Of a DNA stretch of 64,000 nucleotides, positions 57,750-64,000 are shown piece after piece. A model generated the notes under the pieces. That model did not search any database. It was not told where the DNA came from and was given only the letters and a program-made list of their open reading frames with translations. Position numbers and translations under genes: made by a program. Each line of letters begins with the position of its first letter. The first letter of the stretch is position 1. The stretch comes from Streptomyces sp. CBMA291 (GTDB lineage Bacteria; Actinomycetota; Actinomycetes; Streptomycetales; Streptomycetaceae), in the NCBI RefSeq assembly GCF_014596525.1, contig NZ_MSJP01000053.1:62001-126000 (forward strand), read 5' to 3'.

Positions 57750-58475
57750 TCAGACGGTGACGGAGGCCGGTGCGCGCAGGGGCCACACGGGGTCGACGAC
57801 GGCTTCCGTGTCGCCCTTGCGTCGCAGGAAGTCCTGGAAGTTCTCGGCCCAGGCGCGGTACCAGCCAATCTGGCGCTCGTGGAGTTCGGCCGGGTCGAGT
57901 GCGGCGACCTCGCGGTGCCGTCCGGCTATCGCGACGGCGACGCGGACGGCGGCGAGCGCGTCGGCCGCGGCCTGGTGGGCGGCTTCGAGAACCACCCCGT
58001 ACTCCCCGCAGACCGCTTCCAGGGTCCGCTTGCCGCGCCGGTAGCGGTCGACGGCCCGGTCGATGGTGTACGGGTCGACGACGGGTCCGACGGGGATGCC
58101 GCCGAGCCGCTCGCTCAGCGAGGGCAGTCCGTGGCGGCGCAGCTCGGCGGCGAGCAGCGTCAGGTCGAAGGAGGCGTTGTACGCCACGACCGGGACGCCG
58201 TCCTCCCAGTACGCGCAGAGGGCCGCGGCTATCTCGTCGGCGACCTCGGCGACCGGCCGGCCCTCGGCGGCGGCGCGCTCGGTGCTGATGCCGTGGATGG
58301 CCGAGGCCTGTTCGGGGATGCGGATGCCCGGGTCGGCGAGCCAGTCCCGCCGGTGGACGATGTCCCCCCCGCCGTCGACCTCGACGATCGAGGCGGTCAC
58401 GATGCGTGCCTCCAGCGGTTCGGTACCGGTCGTCTCCAGGTCGAAGCCGACCAGCGTCTCGTCGTGCCAGGCCAT
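57750..58475 (-). CDS. DnaQ-like 3'-5' exonuclease (DEDDh)
   Basis: The 241-residue protein has FDLETTGTEP (Asp/Glu), YNASFDLTLL (Asp) and HQAAADALAAVRV (His-x4-Asp), the full DEDDh set. It degrades DNA or RNA from the 3' end and resembles stand-alone DnaQ domains rather than a polymerase subunit. ATG 58475 lies behind AAGGAGGACCCG. It is the same-strand downstream neighbour of the HEPN gene, 87 bases away. Confidence 0.88.
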   Translation of the reverse strand: MAWHDETLVGFDLETTGTEPLEARIVTASIVEVDGGGDIVHRRDWLADPGIRIPEQASAIHGISTERAAAEGRPVAEVADEIAAALCAYWEDGVPVVAYNASFDLTLLAAELRRHGLPSLSERLGGIPVGPVVDPYTIDRAVDRYRRGKRTLEAVCGEYGVVLEAAHQAAADALAAVRVAVAIAGRHREVAALDPAELHERQIGWYRAWAENFQDFLRRKGDTEAVVDPVWPLRAPASVTV

Positions 58476-58562
58476 CGGGTCCTCCTTGCGTGATCTCCCC
58501 CGTGGTGTCGACCACCCTCGCACGTGCCACTGACAACGCCTTCGGGAGCCCCCGGCGAGGGC

Positions 58563-59843
58563 TCAGGAGACCGGCCGGGAGTCGAGCCAGATGGATTCGA
58601 ATTCCTCCCGGTACGTCTCGAAGAGTCCGTGGTCCGCGTCACGTGCGCCCTGGCCGTGCCGCACCACGCTCCGGCCGCCGCCGCGCAGGACGAGGACGGG
58701 TGCCTCCATGCCCCGGGCCCGGCGCAGATAGGACTGGACGACGCCGACGCCGTCCGGTCCGTCGCCGTCCACCAGGTAGGCGGTGAAGCGGGGGGTCTCG
58801 TCGAAGACGTGGATCTGGAAGGCGCCGGGGTCGCGGAGCTTGGAGCGGACCCGGCGCATGTGGAGGATGTTCATCTCGACCGAGCGGCTGAGTTCGCCCT
58901 TCTTCAGGCCCAGTTCCCGTTCGCGGCGCTTGACCGCGCTGCTGGCGGGGTTGAGGAAGAGGAGCCGGATCCGGCAGCCGGACTCGGCGAGCCGGACCAT
59001 GCGGCGGCCGGAGAAGTTCTGGACGAGCAGGTTCAGGCCTATGCCGGTGGCGTCGAGGCGGCGGGCGCCGCCGAAGAGGTCCTCTGCGGGGAGCTGCCGC
59101 TGGAGCCGGACGCGGTCGGGGTGGACGGAGACGACGTCGGCGTAGCGGTCGCCGACGAGGTCTTCGACGGCGTCCACGGGGAGCCGGTCGGCGGAGGGCA
59201 CCGGGGCGCCGCTGCCGAGGATCTCCAGGATGCGGGCGGAGGCCCGTTCGGACTGGGCGAGGACGGTGAGCGAGAGGGCCCGGTTGCGGGAGACGACGTT
59301 CCGGGTGACCTCCAGTTCGTCGAGGGCGAGTTCCACTTCGCGCCGGTCGTCGAAGTAGGGCTCGAAGCAGGGCCAGTGCTGGACCATGAGTTCGCGCAGC
59401 TGGGGCAGGGTGAGGAAGCTGAGGACGTTGTCGTCGGCGGGGTCGAGGAGGTAGCCCTTGCGGCGGGAGACCTCGCGGACGGCGACGGCCCGCTGGACCC
59501 ATTCCTGACCGGCCGGGCCCGCTGCGGCGACCACCCATTCCTCGCCGTGCACGGGCTCGTACACGGGCCGCAGGACGGCGGCGACGACGGCGCGGAGCCG
59601 CTGTTCGACCAGGTTGAGCCAGATGTAGGCGCGTCCGGCGCGCTGGGCGCGGGTGCGGACCTCGCTCCACGCCTCGGCGCCCCAGTCGAGTTCGGCCCCG
59701 ATCTCCACGGGCCGGGTGACGGTGACCGTGCCGGGGGGTACGCCCGGCGGTGCGGCCGTGCCGGGCGTGGACTCCGCGGGTCCGGCCGGTCCTCCGTCGT
59801 GCCCCTCGTCGCCTGGGGGCAGCTCCAGACCTCCCGAGCTCAC
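58563..59843 (-). CDS. SAV2148-type HEPN domain protein
   Basis: The 426-residue protein, conserved in streptomycetes, has a disordered Gly/Pro-rich first 50 residues. An HEPN-like helical domain (about 52-170) contains RPVYEPVH, the R-x6-H pattern (Arg92, His99) of HEPN ribonucleases. A second half has PSSAVKRRERELGLKK-type charged helices and a beta-rich end. Many HEPN proteins are RNases in defence or translation control, but a role for this family is not known to me. GTG 59843 is chosen; the frame extends to 59957. It may form an operon with the DnaQ-like gene. Confidence 0.75.
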   Translation of the reverse strand: MSSGGLELPPGDEGHDGGPAGPAESTPGTAAPPGVPPGTVTVTRPVEIGAELDWGAEAWSEVRTRAQRAGRAYIWLNLVEQRLRAVVAAVLRPVYEPVHGEEWVVAAAGPAGQEWVQRAVAVREVSRRKGYLLDPADDNVLSFLTLPQLRELMVQHWPCFEPYFDDRREVELALDELEVTRNVVSRNRALSLTVLAQSERASARILEILGSGAPVPSADRLPVDAVEDLVGDRYADVVSVHPDRVRLQRQLPAEDLFGGARRLDATGIGLNLLVQNFSGRRMVRLAESGCRIRLLFLNPASSAVKRRERELGLKKGELSRSVEMNILHMRRVRSKLRDPGAFQIHVFDETPRFTAYLVDGDGPDGVGVVQSYLRRARGMEAPVLVLRGGGRSVVRHGQGARDADHGLFETYREEFESIWLDSRPVS

Positions 59844-59953
59844 CCGCGCACCGCCTTCTGCTCCTGGACGCCCGTGTCGACCGGTCCGACAACGATCAAG
59901 GAAGGGTACTCCGGGAGCGGGAGGCGGTGCAGCAGGATCGTCAGGCTCCTTCG

Positions 59954-61279
59954 TCAACTGCCCAGATCGGGCTGCCCGTTCCCGGAGGCGAGTTCGGCCG
60001 GAGTGAGCGGATTCATAGCGGTTACGTCACGGGGGGCGAGCTGGAAGCCCTGCCAGTGGACGGGCATCGGCTGCTGGTCCTCGTCGCGGGCGATGTGGTG
60101 GAAACCGATGTTGACCCAGACGGTCGGTTTGGTCAGAGTCTCCCCATTGACCCATTTGTCGACACTCTTGCCTGCGCTGGCCCCGCAGTCGCCGGTGTTG
60201 TCGCTGGCGAACTTCTCGCAGGCGCGGGACTGGGTGAAGTAGACGTCGTGCTTGGTGAAGCCGCGTCCGGCGTGGGCGTCGGTGTGGCCGGGGACGATCT
60301 CGTAGGAGCGGGGGTGTCCGTCGGCGTTCTTGCCGGTGCCGCTGACCACCCGCCACCAGCGCATGTTCCGGGCGTCTCCGGCGAGTTCCCTGGTGACGGG
60401 GGTGCGCTTGGTCTTCACGGTGGGGCTGCCGCCTGCGGCGGGAGGCGCGGTGACGGTGGAGTCGAACTGTTCGACGCGGTCCTTGCCTCCGTCGAGGCCG
60501 AAGTCGAGCTTCCAGAAGACGTTGTGGGCGTGGCTGGTGGCGTAGCCTCGGGCGCCCTTGCCGAGGGGCCAGCCGCGTCCGTCGGTGGCGTTGTAGTCCA
60601 CCGGGGAGAGGCTGCCGGTGGCTCCGACGGTGGCGCCGATGGCGCCGTCGGCGGAGAAGCGCCATTCGGAGATGTACTCGTACCAGCCGACCTTGTTCAC
60701 GGTGTAGACCAGCAGGTCCTTGGCCTGGGCCTGGTAGACCCCGGAGCCGGTGTCGGCGGCCATGCGGTAGGCGTGGCCGCGTGCCCGGGTGGTGGTGCAC
60801 AGGCCCTTGACCTGGCCGAGTTCGGGGACCTTGACGGTGGTGAGGGTGCCGCCGGGGCACTCGGCGGGCTTGAGGTCCTGGAGTCCCCAGCCGAAGCCCG
60901 CGCCGGTCAGATCGTCGTACTCGGCGCGGCCGTCGTCGTAGGGCACGTGGATCTGGGCGAGCCGGGCGCTGGTGAGGACCTTGACGGGGGCGGTGGCGCC
61001 GGGCGGCTGGTAGGTGACCCGGTCGAGGGTGAGCCCGGCTTCGGTGTCGTAGCGCCAGCACATGCGCCAGGTGGCGCCGCCGTCGAGCTTCTGGGTGATG
61101 CGGTAGGCGGCGGAGCAGTCGGGAGTCGGCGGGGCGGCGGGTGCGCGGGTGGACGCGGGCGGGGCGGGTGCGGCGGCGGCTCCGCCGGCGGGCGCGGCGG
61201 CGGCGGTGGCTGCGCCGAGCAGGGCGGCCGCGGTCAGGACGGCGCTCCGGCGGGCGCGCCGGTCTCGCTGGTGTGGCAT
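59954..61279 (-). CDS. secreted copper-amine-oxidase catalytic domain protein
   Basis: The 441-residue protein has a signal peptide (RRSAVLTAAALLGAATAAAA) and then only the beta-sandwich catalytic domain of copper amine oxidases. LAQIHVPYDD matches the domain start, YATSHAHNVFWKLDFGLDG holds two copper His (250, 252), and VWVNIGFHHIARDED the third. The topaquinone site normally reads NY(D/E); here it is VGWYEY, with Trp199 before Tyr200. Full-length enzymes are about 640 residues; the missing N2/N3 domains appear to be supplied by the upstream gene. It might oxidise amines with changed cofactor chemistry, or be inactive. Confidence 0.82.
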   Translation of the reverse strand: MPHQRDRRARRSAVLTAAALLGAATAAAAPAGGAAAAPAPPASTRAPAAPPTPDCSAAYRITQKLDGGATWRMCWRYDTEAGLTLDRVTYQPPGATAPVKVLTSARLAQIHVPYDDGRAEYDDLTGAGFGWGLQDLKPAECPGGTLTTVKVPELGQVKGLCTTTRARGHAYRMAADTGSGVYQAQAKDLLVYTVNKVGWYEYISEWRFSADGAIGATVGATGSLSPVDYNATDGRGWPLGKGARGYATSHAHNVFWKLDFGLDGGKDRVEQFDSTVTAPPAAGGSPTVKTKRTPVTRELAGDARNMRWWRVVSGTGKNADGHPRSYEIVPGHTDAHAGRGFTKHDVYFTQSRACEKFASDNTGDCGASAGKSVDKWVNGETLTKPTVWVNIGFHHIARDEDQQPMPVHWQGFQLAPRDVTAMNPLTPAELASGNGQPDLGS

Positions 61280-61332
61280 GGGAACGTACTCCCTCGGTAG
61301 GGGCGATGCGGTGGGCGGGGACGGGCCGGTGG

Positions 61333-62211
61333 TCAGCCGACGCGGGTGACGGTCCTCGCCGAGAGGTCGACGATCAGGTCGCGGGTGTCGATCCAGGGGC
61401 CGTTGAGGACCTTGGTGACGAGCCGGACGCAGCGGTGCTCCCCGCAGCGGGCGAGCGGTGCGGGGACCTTCGTCTCCCGGTAGGGGCGGTAGAGGTCGCC
61501 GTTGAAGCGGAGTTGGGCGGGGGAGGCAAGTTCCTTGCCGGTGGCGTCCCGGTAGTCCTCCTTGAGGCCCTGTCCGAGCGGGCTCGCGAGGATCAGTTCC
61601 ATGGCCTCGCGGAGTTCGTCGGGGTGGGCGGAGGGCTGGACGCCGCGCTGGGTGGCGGAGCGTTCGATCTTTCCCGTGTCGAGGTTGACGGTCCTGGTGA
61701 TCAGTTCGTCGTGCGCGTAGTCGTAGAGGCGGACCTCGGCGCGGCGGTCCGGGTCCCCGGGCAGCGGGTCGGCGAGGACGGTGCCGAGGCGCTGTGGTCC
61801 GCGTCCGCCGGTGACGTCCTGCTGGGCGGTGGCGGCGGGCGGGGCGAGCGCCAGGGTCTCGGCGCGGGTCAGCTCGTCGTCGGTGAGCGGGTCGCTGCCG
61901 ACGCCCTTGGCGCCCTCGGCGGCGGCGGGCACGACGGTCGCGGGCGGCGGGGCGCCTCCGGTCCCGCCCTGCCCCCGGCCGGGTGTGGCCTCCCCCGGAC
62001 GGGTGCCGCTCCCCCCGGTGCCGGGCGCCCCGCCCGCGGTGTTCGCGGTGGTGGATCCGGCGGGTGCGGCGGTTCCGTTCGCCCCCACCGGTCCCGGCAT
62101 GCCGATCGCGACCGCGACGGCGGTTCCCGTCACCGCCATGGCCGCTCCGGCCACCACTTTCCCCAAGTGGCGGCGTGCGATTTCGTACACACTTCCCCCT
62201 CTATCCCCCAT
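61333..62211 (-). CDS. secreted protein resembling copper-amine-oxidase N2/N3 domains
   Basis: The 292-residue protein has an N-terminal signal or anchor (RHLGKVVAGAAMAVTGTAVA), a Gly/Pro linker (about 45-105), then SDPLTDDELTRAETLALAPP and EVRLYDYAHDELITRTVNLD. These resemble the N2 domain opening of copper amine oxidases. RGVQPSAHPDELREAMELIL resembles the N3 start (GVQP...). It ends where the catalytic domain would begin. Its gene is 53 bases upstream of the catalytic-domain gene on the same strand, so I infer a split enzyme. ATG 62211 is chosen; GTG 62190 with GGGGGA is an alternative. Confidence 0.7.
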   Translation of the reverse strand: MGDRGGSVYEIARRHLGKVVAGAAMAVTGTAVAVAIGMPGPVGANGTAAPAGSTTANTAGGAPGTGGSGTRPGEATPGRGQGGTGGAPPPATVVPAAAEGAKGVGSDPLTDDELTRAETLALAPPAATAQQDVTGGRGPQRLGTVLADPLPGDPDRRAEVRLYDYAHDELITRTVNLDTGKIERSATQRGVQPSAHPDELREAMELILASPLGQGLKEDYRDATGKELASPAQLRFNGDLYRPYRETKVPAPLARCGEHRCVRLVTKVLNGPWIDTRDLIVDLSARTVTRVG

Positions 62212-62329
62212 TGGTCCTGCGGTCACCCGGTAGGACGGGGCTAAGTCCTAGGAGGTTGCACCTCTTTCGGGCAGGATGCGGCCGAAGAGCTTCCCCCTGA
62301 ACCCGGACAGAAGAGGAACATTCATATCC

Positions 62330-64000
<1,671 letters not shown>

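Overview
The window is about 72% G+C, has short overlapping operons with GTG/TTG starts, and carries several Streptomyces markers: an AfsA/ScbR-type gamma-butyrolactone pair, a DUF2637 membrane protein, a SAV2148-type HEPN protein and a rare in-frame TTA (bldA) codon. I read it as chromosomal DNA of a Streptomyces. I saw no tRNA, rRNA, IS element, prophage or CRISPR array.

Layout. 1-1.9 kb: the edge of a gamma-butyrolactone locus (partial NAD-dependent epimerase, AfsA-like synthase, divergent receptor). 2.1-9.5 kb: fatty-acid beta-oxidation block with acyl-CoA dehydrogenase, ETF beta and alpha, a Zn-ribbon/OB-fold protein, a 3-hydroxyacyl-CoA-dehydrogenase-like SDR, a second acyl-CoA dehydrogenase and two TetR regulators. 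Three of its promoters share the palindrome TGGCACT-N-AGTGCCA. 9.5-16.8 kb: xanthine dehydrogenase operon (FAD, Fe-S and Mo subunits, then XdhC) with a divergent PucR regulator. Its Fe-S/Mo junction is a triplicated 38-bp repeat that creates two mini-ORFs. 17-23 kb: TTA-containing TPR-like protein, AAA-WD40 protein, GntR/FCD regulator, iron-box-controlled FhuF-like protein, DUF2637 protein. 23-32 kb: anti-sigma-type ATPase, PoxB-like enzyme, PP2C-like protein with a long Pro/Ala linker, large secreted S8 protease with a divergent LuxR-type regulator. 32-44 kb: DUF456 protein, Ada-AlkA fusion, RsgA with a possible 23-residue upstream ORF, membrane proteins, VOC and AraC genes that overlap tail to tail, AidB-like protein, GAF regulator, GNAT.

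44.4-54 kb: a complete assimilatory sulfur locus. A Cys-containing leader peptide precedes sulfite reductase, a 59-residue Zn-ribbon protein, CysH, CysC, CysD and CysN, most of them overlapping. An SsuABC-type sulfonate transporter and a sirohydrochlorin chelatase follow. The products together take sulfate or sulfonate to sulfide and make the siroheme the reductase needs.

54-64 kb: small enzymes (Rv2466c-like DsbA, DUF1697, aminoglycoside-kinase-like, epoxide-hydrolase-like), a DEDDh exonuclease beside a HEPN protein, a copper amine oxidase apparently split into two secreted polypeptides, and the start of glgX.

The observations most worth following are the shared operator with a constant 23-bp pair spacing, the mini-ORF relay in the xdh operon, the split amine oxidase with an altered cofactor motif, the sulfur leader peptide with its palindrome, and the small ORF before rsgA. 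All assignments come from reading the sequence; no database search was run.
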